From Xanthobacteraceae bacterium (lineage in GTDB: Bacteria; Pseudomonadota; Alphaproteobacteria; Rhizobiales; Xanthobacteraceae), in NCBI GenBank assembly GCA_030039655.1, contig JASHVC010000208.1, positions 1 to 30,467 on the forward strand: a stretch of 30,467 bases of DNA. Direction: 5' to 3'. The stretch's first letter is position 1; each line of letters begins with the position of its first letter. Below, in pieces: positions 23,142-30,467 of the stretch. The notes beneath the pieces were generated by a model, which searched no databases, had not been told where the DNA came from, and was given only the letters and a program-made list of their open reading frames with translations. A program made the translations under genes and the position numbers.

Positions 23142-24242
23142 TCACTCGGCCGCTTGCAGCCGATCGATTGCGGCGGCGCCGGCTTTGATCCGCGGAATGA
23201 GTTCTCGGCCGAACTCGACCGTATCGTTATGCGGGTCGAAACCGCGGATAAGAAACGAGCCGACGCCCAGCCGGTAATACCGCAGGATTGCCTCGGCGAC
23301 CTGCTCGGCTGTTCCAACGAGGCACGAGGTATTGCCAAGCGCGCCTGTCGCGCGCGCGATCGGCATCCACAGGCGTTCGTCATGAATGTCGCTTTCCAGC
23401 GCGAAGCGCATCAGCCGCCGTCCGGCATTGTCGACAGGTCCCGAAGCGGCCTCCTGCCGGCTCCAACCCTTCTTGCTGCTTGCGCCGGTCATGGCCGCCA
23501 AAATCTTGTTCGCCCTGTCCCACGCTTCGCCTTCACTCGCCGCGATGATGGGGCGCACTGAGACATTGAATCCGACCGTTCGGCCAAAAGCTGCTGCCTG
23601 GGTACGAAATTGGCTTACACGCTCGCGTGTCGAAGCCAACGGTTCGGCATAGATCGCGTAGATGTCGCAGTGGCGCGCGCCCATCTCGAGCGCGCCATCG
23701 GAAGCGCCGCCGAAGAACAGAACAGGGTGGGGTTTCTGCAGCGGACGCACATCGGAATATGCGCCCTTCGCCTGATAGAACGTGCCGGAAAAATCGAAGG
23801 GCTGTTCGCTCGCCCAGGCCAATTGCATAAGCTCAAGATATTCAGCGGCGCGACGATAACGCGCCGCCTTCGGCGTAAAGTCGCCGTCGCCTTCCTGCTC
23901 GTCGTCGGTCTTGCCGGTGATGATGTGTACGGCGAGGCGGCCGCCGGTCAGGTGGTCGAAAGTGGCGATCTTACGGGCCATCAGGGTCGGGGCCACGAAG
24001 CCCGGCCGATGCGCCACCAGATAGCTTAATCGTTCGGTGTGCTCGGCTCCATGCAGTGCTACGAGAAAACCCTCGGCGGACGACGACGAATAGCCCACCA
24101 GCACCATGTCGAAGCCTGCTGTTTCGTGAGCACACGCGGCCTCCGTCACATAGCTGGGCGACAGGCCACCCTCAATGACATGCAGTGTGGCGTCACTCCG
24201 CGGTGGCGTGACGCCGATCATGCCGATGATCCTGACGGGCAT
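23142..24242 (-). CDS. LLM-class FMN-dependent monooxygenase (SsuD/SfnG-like)
   Basis: 366-residue bacterial-luciferase-like flavoprotein. SsuD-type landmarks are LVAHRPGFVAPTLMARKIATFD, LTGGRLAVHIITGKTDDEQEGDGDF, YRRAAEYLELMQLAW and KPHPVLFFGGASDGALEMGA, with a C-terminal YYRLGVGSFLIRGF. Such enzymes use reduced FMN and oxygen to cleave C-S bonds in alkanesulfonates or sulfones, or oxidise related substrates; the substrate here is not known. A separate NAD(P)H:FMN reductase is needed and none is encoded in the window. The start follows GAGGAAGG. It lies 78 bases downstream of a group D flavin monooxygenase gene on the same strand and is probably co-transcribed. Confidence 0.88.
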   Translation of the reverse strand: MPVRIIGMIGVTPPRSDATLHVIEGGLSPSYVTEAACAHETAGFDMVLVGYSSSSAEGFLVALHGAEHTERLSYLVAHRPGFVAPTLMARKIATFDHLTGGRLAVHIITGKTDDEQEGDGDFTPKAARYRRAAEYLELMQLAWASEQPFDFSGTFYQAKGAYSDVRPLQKPHPVLFFGGASDGALEMGARHCDIYAIYAEPLASTRERVSQFRTQAAAFGRTVGFNVSVRPIIAASEGEAWDRANKILAAMTGASSKKGWSRQEAASGPVDNAGRRLMRFALESDIHDERLWMPIARATGALGNTSCLVGTAEQVAEAILRYYRLGVGSFLIRGFDPHNDTVEFGRELIPRIKAGAAAIDRLQAAE

Positions 24243-24289
24243 CGCCTTCCTCGCGGTTACCGGGCCGCCGGCAGTTATGCACCCGCCCT

Positions 24290-24318
24290 GGCGCCACCTC
24301 GGCGTATCTCGTGGCGCC
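24290..24318 (-). terminator. Intercistronic inverted repeat after the group D monooxygenase gene
   Basis: GGCGCCAC (24290-24297) and GTGGCGCC (24311-24318) are perfect 8-base arms separated by 13 bases, placed 2 bases after the stop codon of the upstream gene. No U-run follows, so it may stabilise mRNA or attenuate transcription before the SsuD-like gene rather than end it. Confidence 0.4.
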
Positions 24319-24320
24319 GT

Positions 24321-25502
24321 TCAATAATACGGCAAGTGGGGATCCCGAGGCAGCCCCAACTCCATGCGGCCAAAATGCGAAAAAGTGTTTTCGGCGTTCA
24401 AGCTGATGTGCATCGAAGCAAAATGGATGTCGCGCCAGGCCCTTTGGATGGGGTTGGACTCTCCAAAACCGGACGTGCCGCTCATGGCAATCAGCGCATC
24501 GATTGCCGAGACCGCCAGCTCCGCGGCGCGGGTGTAATCGCGCATCGAGCGCGCTCGCAACGCGGGGGATGGCGGCGTAACGGCGCCGGCGGTATCGGCA
24601 GCGCGGCGCACCAGCAGTTCGGCGGCATCGAGATCGGCCGCCGTACGCGCCAATTGCATTTGGACGCTGGTGTGCTCGGCGACCAGGCCCGCGTAAATTC
24701 CCTTGCGGGTCTTTGTCGATTCCCGGAAGCGCTCGTAGGCGCCTTGCGCGGCGCCGAGCATCGGCGTTGCGAAGCACAGCGGGGCGTATGAGGCAAAAGG
24801 CGCACGGTAGATGTGGTTCTCATGCAAGGCGCCGCCGGGTCCTTTTCCTTCGCGCAGATGCGACGACAGAAGGGTTCGGCTCTTCGGCACGAAAACATTG
24901 TCGGTGACAATAGTGTTGCTGCCGGTCCCACGCATGCCGGCAGTGAACCAAGTGTCCCTGACTTTGTACTGGCCAGGTGGAATCAGAAAGAAGGCCCGCT
25001 CCGGCTTGCCATCAACATCAATCATGCCGTTGATAAAAACCCAGGCGCTGTGTCCGACGCCGCTGGCGAACGCGGATTGGCCCGAGACACGATAGCCACC
25101 GTTTATGGGGACGACCGTGGTGCCCGGCAGAAACGACGCCGCAATAGCCATGTCCGGGCCGTCGGCCCACACCGCGTCCTGTGCCTCCTCCGGAAACTGA
25201 GTTATGCAATGGGCATGATGAATGATAAGGCTCGCACACCAGCCGTGTGATGCATCGACCTTGCTGATTTCGCGCGTTACATCGAACCATGTGTCGAAGC
25301 CAAGGCCGTATCCGCCGAAGCGGGGCGGCATCAGGATTCGGGCGATGCCGGCGTCGAGGAGCTCCCGGACCGATTCAATGGGGAGTTGCCGGGCCTGCTC
25401 CGCGGCTTCAGCGCGTTTGGAGAAATTGGGAATGAGCGCTCCGACGCGGTCGAGGATTTGTTGCTTTGTCACGGCCTGATTGGAACGCGCGGTATCCTGC
25501 AT
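24321..25502 (-). CDS. Acyl-CoA dehydrogenase-fold flavin monooxygenase (group D, DszC/HsaA-like)
   Basis: 393-residue protein with the acyl-CoA dehydrogenase fold but the features of two-component group D monooxygenases: RILMPPRFGGYGLGFDTWFDVTREIS, DASHGWCASLIIHHAH, SGQSAFASGVGHSAWVFING and the end region ESNPIQRAWRDIHFASMHIS. The catalytic glutamate segment of true acyl-CoA dehydrogenases (EGTNEIMR) is absent. Relatives hydroxylate phenols, steroid phenols or sulfur heterocycles, or act in sulfone use (SfnC-like), using reduced flavin from a reductase. The ATG follows AGAGGAA at 7 bases. It lies 69 bases after the 3-hydroxyisobutyrate dehydrogenase gene and before an SsuD-like gene; the two oxygenases probably act together. 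Confidence 0.83.
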   Translation of the reverse strand: MQDTARSNQAVTKQQILDRVGALIPNFSKRAEAAEQARQLPIESVRELLDAGIARILMPPRFGGYGLGFDTWFDVTREISKVDASHGWCASLIIHHAHCITQFPEEAQDAVWADGPDMAIAASFLPGTTVVPINGGYRVSGQSAFASGVGHSAWVFINGMIDVDGKPERAFFLIPPGQYKVRDTWFTAGMRGTGSNTIVTDNVFVPKSRTLLSSHLREGKGPGGALHENHIYRAPFASYAPLCFATPMLGAAQGAYERFRESTKTRKGIYAGLVAEHTSVQMQLARTAADLDAAELLVRRAADTAGAVTPPSPALRARSMRDYTRAAELAVSAIDALIAMSGTSGFGESNPIQRAWRDIHFASMHISLNAENTFSHFGRMELGLPRDPHLPYY

Positions 25503-25571
25503 TCTTATGTTCCTCTTGGCGTGATTGCGCTTGGCGCGACACCGCCGCAGCCTCGCTGCAGCCTTCGGCGT

Positions 25572-26447
25572 TTATTTGCGAACAAGATTGATAATTGCCG
25601 AAAAATCGAGCCCGCTGTGCCCTTGCTGCGCGAACTGTTCGTATATCTCCGCGGCGTGCGCGCCGATCGCCGTTCGCGCGCCGACCGATTCGGCGGCCTC
25701 ATGGGCGAGTTTCAGATCTTTCAACATCAAGGCCGCGGTGAAGCCGGGCTTATAGCCATTATTGGCGGGGCTTGCCGGCACCGGCCCGGGCACCGGGCAA
25801 TAGCTGGTGAGCGACCAGCATTGACCCGAAGAGCCGGATACGACGTCGAACAGTGCCTGGTGCGAGAGGCCGAGCTTCTCGCCGAGCACGAAAGCTTCGC
25901 TCACGGCGATCATCGAGGCGCCGAGAATCATGTTGTTGCAAATTTTTGCTGTCTGGCCGTTGCCGGCCTCGCCACAATGCACGATGCGCTTGCCCATGCG
26001 TTCAAGCACCGGCTTGCCGCGCTCGAAGGCGTGCGTCGAACCGCCGACCATGAAGGTCAGCGTGGCAGCCTTGGCGCCGCCCACGCCGCCCGACACCGGG
26101 GCGTCGAGCGCGGCGATGCCGTAGGAGGCCGCGAGCTTGTGCGCCTTGCGTGCGCTCGCGACGTCGATGGTCGAACAATCGATAAAGAGGGTGCCCTGGC
26201 GCGCGACCGGCACGATTTCATTCCAGACCGACAAAACGTGTTCGCCTCCCGGCAGCATGGTGATGACGATTTCGGCGTCTTCCACCGTAGATCGGGCGTT
26301 GCCGACAACCTGCACGCCGTCGCGCGCCGAAGCCTCGCGCGACGTAGCCACGACGTCGAAGCCGCGGACGTGGCCGCCCGATTTCACAAGATTGGCGGCC
26401 ATTGGCGCGCCCATATTGCCGAGACCGATGAAGCCGATGGTCGACAT
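25572..26447 (-). CDS. mmsB: 3-hydroxyisobutyrate dehydrogenase
   Basis: 291-residue beta-hydroxyacid dehydrogenase that oxidises 3-hydroxyisobutyrate to methylmalonate semialdehyde with NAD, late in valine breakdown. It has the nucleotide motif GFIGLGNMGAPMAANL (5-20), the substrate segment DAPVSGGVGGA (115-125) and the catalytic lysine in GNGQTAKICNNM (Lys168). The start at 26447 is preceded by AGAGGCG at good spacing; an ATG five codons upstream is a less likely alternative. The gene begins 11 bases after the hydrolase stop, and operon order follows the pathway: acyl-CoA dehydrogenase, hydrolase, this enzyme. The methylmalonate semialdehyde dehydrogenase gene is not in the window. Confidence 0.92.
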   Translation of the reverse strand: MSTIGFIGLGNMGAPMAANLVKSGGHVRGFDVVATSREASARDGVQVVGNARSTVEDAEIVITMLPGGEHVLSVWNEIVPVARQGTLFIDCSTIDVASARKAHKLAASYGIAALDAPVSGGVGGAKAATLTFMVGGSTHAFERGKPVLERMGKRIVHCGEAGNGQTAKICNNMILGASMIAVSEAFVLGEKLGLSHQALFDVVSGSSGQCWSLTSYCPVPGPVPASPANNGYKPGFTAALMLKDLKLAHEAAESVGARTAIGAHAAEIYEQFAQQGHSGLDFSAIINLVRK

Positions 26448-26458
26448 GTTCGCCTCTT

Positions 26459-27535
26459 TCAATCGGTGAAGGTCAGTTCCAGGGCGCCGACGGATCTGAA
26501 ATGACGGTCGACAATGTCTTCAGTTACGTCTTCGAGTTTTGTCGGCCGCCACGCCGGGTTGCGGTCCTTGTCGACGATGGTCGCGCGAATGCCTTCGATG
26601 AAATCATGCTCGGCAATGCACGCCAGCGAGATGCGGTGGTCTTGCTGGAAACTTTCCTCCACTGTCTTGAATGATACAGCCGCGCGGATGTTTCGCAATG
26701 TGATCTTGAGCGAGGTCGGCGACATTTTTTGCAGGGTTGCAGGCGCGGAGCGAGCCCCATCAATTTTGCTCGCACTCAGCCGGGCGAGAATCTCCTCGAC
26801 GCTCGGTGCGCTGTAGCACTCGTCGATCCATGGCCGCATCGCGGCCAACTTACCGGGGGCAGGCGTGACCGAGATCTTTTCAAGCCGCGTGCGTACATCC
26901 TGCGCCGTACGACAATCGGCCAGCCGCGGGGGAAGATCGACAATAGTCGCTGCTGGAAGCTGAATGTCGGCAAGGCCGCAATAGATCGCGTCGGGTCCTC
27001 CTATGCGGTCGCCGGTCAGAGCGAGGTGCGTCCCGATCTGTCCGGGCGCGCGTGCTAGGATGAACGAGGCGCCGACATCGGGGAAATATCCGATGCTGAC
27101 CTCGGGCATGGCGATCGACGAGCGTTCGGTCACGACGCGGTGCGCTGCGTGCGCAGAGATGCCGACGCCGCCGCCCATGACCACGCCGCCCATAATAGCA
27201 ACCACAGGCTTGGGGTAGCGCGCGATCAAGACGTCCAGCCGATATTCGGTTGCCCAGAATTTTTCAGGAAGCGACTCTTTGGCCTTCGCCGCGTCGTAGA
27301 GGGCGCGCAAGTCGCCGCCCGCGCACAGCCCGCGCTCGCCCGCACCGTCGATCAGCACGGCGCCGACAGCTTCATCGCCAGCCCAGGCGCGAAGATACGC
27401 CATCATGGTGCTCGCCATGTCGAGCGTCAGCGCATTCAGAGCTTTCGGCCGGTTGAGGGTGAGGCGGCGCAGCGCGCCGAGTTCGCGAACCACAATGTCG
27501 CCGTCCTGGACGACCTTTTCGCCCGTCGTGTTCAT
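26459..27535 (-). CDS. 3-hydroxyisobutyryl-CoA hydrolase
   Basis: 358-residue member of the enoyl-CoA hydratase/isomerase superfamily. The longer size and the segment ERGLCAGGDLRALYD, MGGVVMGGGVGISAHA and IAMPEVSIGYFPDVGASFIL point to the hydrolase that releases free 3-hydroxyisobutyrate from its CoA thioester; Glu145 and Asp153 have the same 8-residue spacing as the catalytic pair of the human enzyme. The C-terminal extension (about 250-358, with MSPTSLKITLRNI and FIEGIRATIVDKDRNPAW) is also specific to this group. The ATG overlaps the upstream dehydrogenase stop by 4 bases (ATGA); a longer open frame upstream lies inside that gene. Cytoplasmic valine catabolism. Confidence 0.92.
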   Translation of the reverse strand: MNTTGEKVVQDGDIVVRELGALRRLTLNRPKALNALTLDMASTMMAYLRAWAGDEAVGAVLIDGAGERGLCAGGDLRALYDAAKAKESLPEKFWATEYRLDVLIARYPKPVVAIMGGVVMGGGVGISAHAAHRVVTERSSIAMPEVSIGYFPDVGASFILARAPGQIGTHLALTGDRIGGPDAIYCGLADIQLPAATIVDLPPRLADCRTAQDVRTRLEKISVTPAPGKLAAMRPWIDECYSAPSVEEILARLSASKIDGARSAPATLQKMSPTSLKITLRNIRAAVSFKTVEESFQQDHRISLACIAEHDFIEGIRATIVDKDRNPAWRPTKLEDVTEDIVDRHFRSVGALELTFTD

Positions 27536-28698
27536 CGTCCAACGAGGCTGCGCGCCACGATGAGGCGCATGATCTCGTTGGTGCCCTCGAGAATCTGGTG
27601 TACGCGCAGGTCGCGCACCAGTTTCTCGATGCCGAACTCGGCGAGATAGCCATATCCGCCGTGCAGCTGCAGCTCCTGATTGGCGATATCGAAGCAGGTG
27701 TCGGTGACGAACCGTTTGGCCATGGCGCAAAGCACCGTAGCGTTCGCGTCCTTGCGATCGAGGGCAGCGGCAGCGCGCCAGAGAAATGTGCGTGAGGCTT
27801 CCAGCCCGGTCGCCATATCGGCGAGGCGGAATTGTAGCGCTTGAAATTCGTCGAGTCGCTTGCCGAAGGCTTTTCGTTCTTTCATGTACGCGAGGGATTT
27901 TTCCAGCGCCGCTTGCGCCCCGCCGAGCGAGCAGGCCGCAATGTTCAGGCGGCCGCCATCGAGGCCCGCCATGGCGATCTTGAAGCCGGTGCCTTCTTCG
28001 CCGAGCCGATTTCCGACGGGGACGCGCACGTCCTCAAAGGTTACGGCGCGCGTCGGCTGCGCATTCCAGCCCATTTTGCGCTCGTTGGCGCCGAGCGAAA
28101 TGTCTTTTGTGTCCCCCGTCACAATGAAACTCGATATTCCGCCTGGGCCTTCACCACCGGTTCGCGCCATCACCACGTAGAGATCGCTGGCACCGGCGCC
28201 CGAGATGAAAAGCTTTTGCCCGTTGAGAACATAATGGCCGCCGTTGCGCACAGCCCGCATCTTGAGCGCGGCTGCATCTGAACCGGAGCCGGGCTCGGTG
28301 AGACAATAACTGCCGCATAATTCCATCTTGCACAGTTGCGGCAGCCACTTTTGCCGTTGTTCCTCCGATCCGTACGCATCGATCATCCATGCAACCATGT
28401 TGTGGATCGACATGTAAGCCGCGACCCCGGGGCACCCGGTCGCCAGCGCCTCGAAGATCAGCGCCGCAGCAAGCCGCGACAGTCCCGATCCGCCCACGTC
28501 CTCGGCGACATAAATGCCCCCCATGCCAAGCTCGGCAGCCTTGCGCATTTCGGTGATGGGAAAGTGCCTGGCTTCGTCCCAGGCAATCGCGTTCGGCGCG
28601 AACACTTCGTCGGCGAAGCTGCGCGCCATATCGCGAAGAGCGACTTGATTGTCGTCGAGCGAGAATCGCTCTCGGGTGGCTGCTGACTGATCGAGCAT
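27532..28698 (-). CDS. Acyl-CoA dehydrogenase, probable isobutyryl-CoA dehydrogenase
   Basis: 388-residue flavoenzyme. Motifs include YCLTEPGSGSDAAALKMRAV (FAD and substrate region), NGQKLFISGAGASDLYVVMARTG, QFRLADMATGLEASRTFLWRAA, NQELQLHGGYGYLAEF and the catalytic glutamate segment HQILEGTNEIMR (Glu371). The last is close to isobutyryl-CoA dehydrogenases. It oxidises isobutyryl-CoA to methacrylyl-CoA and passes electrons to electron-transfer flavoprotein. It is first in the valine gene run and overlaps the hydrolase gene by 4 bases. The methacrylyl-CoA hydratase needed between the two is not encoded here. No strong ribosome binding site precedes the ATG. Specificity for the isobutyryl chain is inferred from context. 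Confidence 0.88.
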   Translation of the reverse strand: MLDQSAATRERFSLDDNQVALRDMARSFADEVFAPNAIAWDEARHFPITEMRKAAELGMGGIYVAEDVGGSGLSRLAAALIFEALATGCPGVAAYMSIHNMVAWMIDAYGSEEQRQKWLPQLCKMELCGSYCLTEPGSGSDAAALKMRAVRNGGHYVLNGQKLFISGAGASDLYVVMARTGGEGPGGISSFIVTGDTKDISLGANERKMGWNAQPTRAVTFEDVRVPVGNRLGEEGTGFKIAMAGLDGGRLNIAACSLGGAQAALEKSLAYMKERKAFGKRLDEFQALQFRLADMATGLEASRTFLWRAAAALDRKDANATVLCAMAKRFVTDTCFDIANQELQLHGGYGYLAEFGIEKLVRDLRVHQILEGTNEIMRLIVARSLVGR

Positions 28699-28719
28699 GG
28701 AGGCTGTGCCCGGCCCAGT

Positions 28720-28737
28720 GAGTGACTTAAGCGACTC
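28720..28737. promoter_or_regulatory. Palindrome upstream of the valine-catabolic genes (candidate operator)
   Basis: GAGTGACTTAAGCGACTC is symmetric at 14 of 18 positions (GAGT-nn-CTTAAG-nn-ACTC) and lies 21 bases before the isobutyryl-CoA dehydrogenase start, where a regulator or promoter would be expected. The motif is not one I recognise. Confidence 0.35.
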
Positions 28738-28770
28738 AAAAACTCTGCAAGCTCCTGTCGGCCCGGTACT

Positions 28771-29064
28771 TTACTGCTGTTGTGCGTGACGATGCTGGTG
28801 GCGCCTAGCAGGCGGCCAGTACGCGCCCCGAGGATATCCGGGGACAAAATAGGGGTTCACGTTGCAGAAGCCCCTATTGCCGGCCATGACGGCCGGCGCG
28901 CATTCGGCGGCCGAGGCGTATTCGCAATCCCAATCCACTTCGCCGGCGCCGAGGTTTGTGACCGCGCACCAGGGCGCATAGCCGTAGGTTGCGGCGCGAC
29001 TTGGTGAAACACCGTGGTAGAGAATTACCGAGAGTGCCGCGATCGAAAGTGCTATTCGCATCAT
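28771..29064 (-). CDS. Small exported protein, DUF3551-like
   Basis: 97-residue protein with a Sec signal peptide (MMRIALSIAALSVILYHGV, cleavage near SRA) followed by the DUF3551 pattern YAPWCAVTNLGAGEVDWDCEY, then ECAPAVMAGNRGFCNVNPYF. Four cysteines in the mature part probably form disulfides. It ends in a His/Gln-rich tail. The family is widespread in Bradyrhizobium-like alphaproteobacteria and has no known function. The start at 29064 has AAGGTGGAAATC; an adjacent ATG one codon later could also serve. It lies 72 bases upstream of the acyl-CoA dehydrogenase gene on the same strand, but a palindrome in that gap suggests separate control. Confidence 0.8.
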   Translation of the reverse strand: MMRIALSIAALSVILYHGVSPSRAATYGYAPWCAVTNLGAGEVDWDCEYASAAECAPAVMAGNRGFCNVNPYFVPGYPRGAYWPPARRHQHRHAQQQ

Positions 29065-29247
29065 GATTTCCACCTTGGTTGCGATAAAGTTTAGTGCGTA
29101 TAGGGTTTTTCGCAACCGCGCCATGCCGCACGGATCGCGATCTGGTTGGTATCGAGAACAAACTACGGTGCTACGCCGTGCGATGAATCCAGCATCGACG
29201 GGAACTTTGGGCGGCGGGTCGGCTTATATCGGCCCATAGTCGTATCG

Positions 29248-29718
29248 TCAGCCGTCGGCCGCATTGGCACGGGCAACCGTGCTTTGCCCGGTTGCCGTGT
29301 CGCGCGCCTGCCAGAAATTGTGCGCCACCATGCCGATGGCCATCGCCGCAATAAACACGATCACGTCCGGTGACAATGTCGCGAGGTTCTCGATGGCCGG
29401 CCCCGGACACAATCCGACCAACCCCCAGCCGACGCCGAACAGCACCGCGCCGGCGACCAGCGGGCGGTCGATAAAGGTCTGCTCCGGCCAATGGAATTGT
29501 GTGTCGAGGAGCGGCGCGCGCGTACGCAAGAGCGCATAGCCGGCCCCGGTTATGGCTAGCGCGGCCGCCATGACGACGGCAAGGCTTGGGTCCCAGGTGC
29601 CACTTGGAATACCGAAGACATCGAGGAAACCGAGGACCTTGCTCGGCTTGATCATACCGGAAATGAAAAGCCCCCAGCCGAAAATATATCCGCAGACGAG
29701 GCTCGCGAGCGTGCGCAT
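29248..29718 (-). CDS. YeeE/YedE-type membrane protein, DUF6691-like half
   Basis: 156-residue membrane protein with about four to five hydrophobic segments. It begins [36 protein letters not shown], the usual opening of the shorter partner in two-gene YeeE/YedE systems, and has [18 protein letters not shown] with Cys104 at the position of the conserved pore cysteine. These pairs are thought to import thiosulfate or another sulfur compound. The partner gene lies 4 bases upstream and the two are surely co-transcribed. No rhodanese or sulfur dioxygenase gene, the common neighbours of such pairs, is visible here. Confidence 0.85.
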   Translation of the reverse strand: MRTLASLVCGYIFGWGLFISGMIKPSKVLGFLDVFGIPSGTWDPSLAVVMAAALAITGAGYALLRTRAPLLDTQFHWPEQTFIDRPLVAGAVLFGVGWGLVGLCPGPAIENLATLSPDVIVFIAAMAIGMVAHNFWQARDTATGQSTVARANAADG

Positions 29719-29722
29719 GGGT

Positions 29723-30148
29723 TCAGCCTCCGAGCACGTGCCGCATCAAGGCGACGACGACGATCGCGGTCGCCATGAAAATCATGGTTGCCGCGATGGA
29801 GCGGATCGACAACCGCGCTATGCCGCATATGCCGTGCCCTGAGGTGCAGCCGTTACCGAGCCTGGTGCCGAAGCCGACCAGCAGTCCGGCGACCGCAATG
29901 GTGGCCATGCTCAAGGGGATTTGCGGCGCCGGCACCGTGTAGCCGAGCAGCATGGCCGAGAGCGGCGCCGCAATCAGGCCGACGATGAATGTCGCGCGCC
30001 AACGGCGATCGCGGTCCGCAGGATCGAGCAGGCCCGCGGTAATTCCGGTGATGCCGGCGATGCGGCCGTTGAGCAACATCAGGAGAACTGCGGAAAGCCC
30101 GATCAGTGCGCCGCCGATTGCCGCTGAAATGGGCGTGAAATTGGCCAT
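29723..30148 (-). CDS. YeeE/YedE-type sulfur transport protein, first half
   Basis: 141-residue membrane protein with about four hydrophobic segments. The signature [16 protein letters not shown] (94-109, Cys101 and Cys108) is the cysteine motif of the YeeE/YedE (thiosulfate transporter TsuA-like) family; in TsuA such cysteines relay thiosulfate through the pore. The protein is about half the length of single-chain TsuA, and the partner gene downstream supplies the rest. The start at 30148 follows GGGAG; the frame is open further upstream but that part lacks membrane character and overlaps the divergent gene. Divergent from an acyl-CoA dehydrogenase gene across 94 bases. Confidence 0.87.
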   Translation of the reverse strand: MANFTPISAAIGGALIGLSAVLLMLLNGRIAGITGITAGLLDPADRDRRWRATFIVGLIAAPLSAMLLGYTVPAPQIPLSMATIAVAGLLVGFGTRLGNGCTSGHGICGIARLSIRSIAATMIFMATAIVVVALMRHVLGG

Positions 30149-30242
30149 GACTAGGACTCCCGTCATCAGGACGCGCTTGTCGCAACCGCGCGATAAGCTA
30201 AAGATTAGGCGGTCGATCTTCGCACCGCAACGAGGCGCCGGC

Positions 30243-30467
30243 ATGGACTTTACCCTTTCGCCCAAGATCGAGGACTTGCGGGTGCGCACGCGCGCCTTTG
30301 TCGAGGAGCACGTGCTGCCGCTTGAGGCCGATCCGCACAATTTTTCCGATCACGAGAATATTCCGCACGATCGGCTCGAGCCGGTTCGACAGAAAGCCAA
30401 AAAGGCCGGCCTATGGGCGCCGCAGTCGCCCAAGGAATACGGCGGCATGGACTTGCCGGTTGTTGCC
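30243..30467 (+). CDS. Acyl-CoA dehydrogenase, N-terminal part, cut by the right edge
   Basis: The first 75 codons of a gene that runs off the window. MDFTLSPKIEDLRVRTRAFV, then EEHVLPLEAD and KKAGLWAPQSPKEYGG, match the N-terminal helical domain of acyl-CoA dehydrogenases, of the group with a long-chain or fused-kinase-type N-terminus (pattern LWAPQSPKEYGGM). The catalytic part is not visible, so substrate class is open. It is divergent from the YeeE/YedE pair. No strong ribosome binding site precedes the ATG. Confidence 0.8.
   Translation, partial: MDFTLSPKIEDLRVRTRAFVEEHVLPLEADPHNFSDHENIPHDRLEPVRQKAKKAGLWAPQSPKEYGGMDLPVVA

Noticed and set aside
25503..25571. GCAGC/GCTGC and CGCCG/CGGCG complementary segments between the 3-hydroxyisobutyrate dehydrogenase and group D genes
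   Set aside because: The segments cannot form one continuous strong stem, so I do not call a terminator.
29110..30190. TCGCAACCGCGC occurring at about 29110 and again at about 30178, as a possible direct repeat flanking the YeeE/YedE pair
   Set aside because: Only 12 bases of GC-rich sequence match, with no target-site or mobile-element features; probably chance.

Overview
The window reads as chromosomal DNA of a GC-rich alphaproteobacterium, most likely Hyphomicrobiales (Bradyrhizobium/Rhodopseudomonas/Xanthobacteraceae type). This rests on codon use, a DUF3551-type small exported protein, a Bug/TctC binding protein, two TRAP transporters, acyl-CoA dehydrogenases and an alphaproteobacterial-style Zur palindrome. 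It is inference from gene content, not a phylogenetic result. I see no rRNA, tRNA, CRISPR array, insertion sequence, integrase or phage gene. Coding density is high and no gene-free stretch exceeds 300 bases; the longest, 22878-23141 (264 nt), holds the VIT/VWA gene's leader and nothing else I can name.

Positions 1-9343 are all on the + strand. A truncated Bug-type binding protein comes first. A Zur box then precedes a two-gene zinc ABC transporter (His-tailed ATPase plus permease) with no binding-protein gene. A PfkB sugar-acid kinase and a Tat-exported gluconate 2-dehydrogenase-like pair (subunit 3 and a GMC flavoprotein with a CxxCxxCx4C motif) follow. Last is a complete TRAP transporter (P-Q-M). 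Kinase, dehydrogenase and TRAP together look like a route that oxidises an aldonate in the periplasm, imports the keto-acid and phosphorylates it.

Positions 9374-20622 are a mosaic with a carbon-nitrogen theme. A cobalt-type nitrile hydratase operon (alpha, beta, accessory; - strand) is divergent from a second TRAP membrane pair (Q-M, no P) and a GNAT acetyltransferase. A UbiD decarboxylase is divergent from a short-chain dehydrogenase. A cyanase with its full Arg/Glu/Ser triad is divergent from a TauE/SafE permease. A small partner-switching pair (STAS antagonist and HATPase kinase) is divergent from an ArsR-type regulator. That regulator is followed by a NIPSNAP protein and an acetamidase/formamidase. 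Nitrile hydratase makes amides, the amidase can hydrolyse them, and cyanase breaks down cyanate, so all three yield assimilable nitrogen.

Positions 20669-30148 are on the - strand apart from a hairpin between convergent genes. There is a VIT/VWA protein, then (in transcription order) an exported DUF3551 protein, isobutyryl-CoA dehydrogenase, 3-hydroxyisobutyryl-CoA hydrolase, 3-hydroxyisobutyrate dehydrogenase, a group D flavin monooxygenase and an SsuD-like luciferase-family monooxygenase. The middle three are valine catabolism; the two oxygenases are appended to that run. A two-gene YeeE/YedE-type sulfur transporter follows, divergent from an acyl-CoA dehydrogenase cut by the right edge.

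No single locus is clearly a new defence or mobile system. The least explained items are the 20-bp hairpin at 20669-20721, the monooxygenase pair attached to the valine genes, the cyanase/TauE divergon, and the nitrile hydratase divergon with an orphan TRAP Q-M pair.
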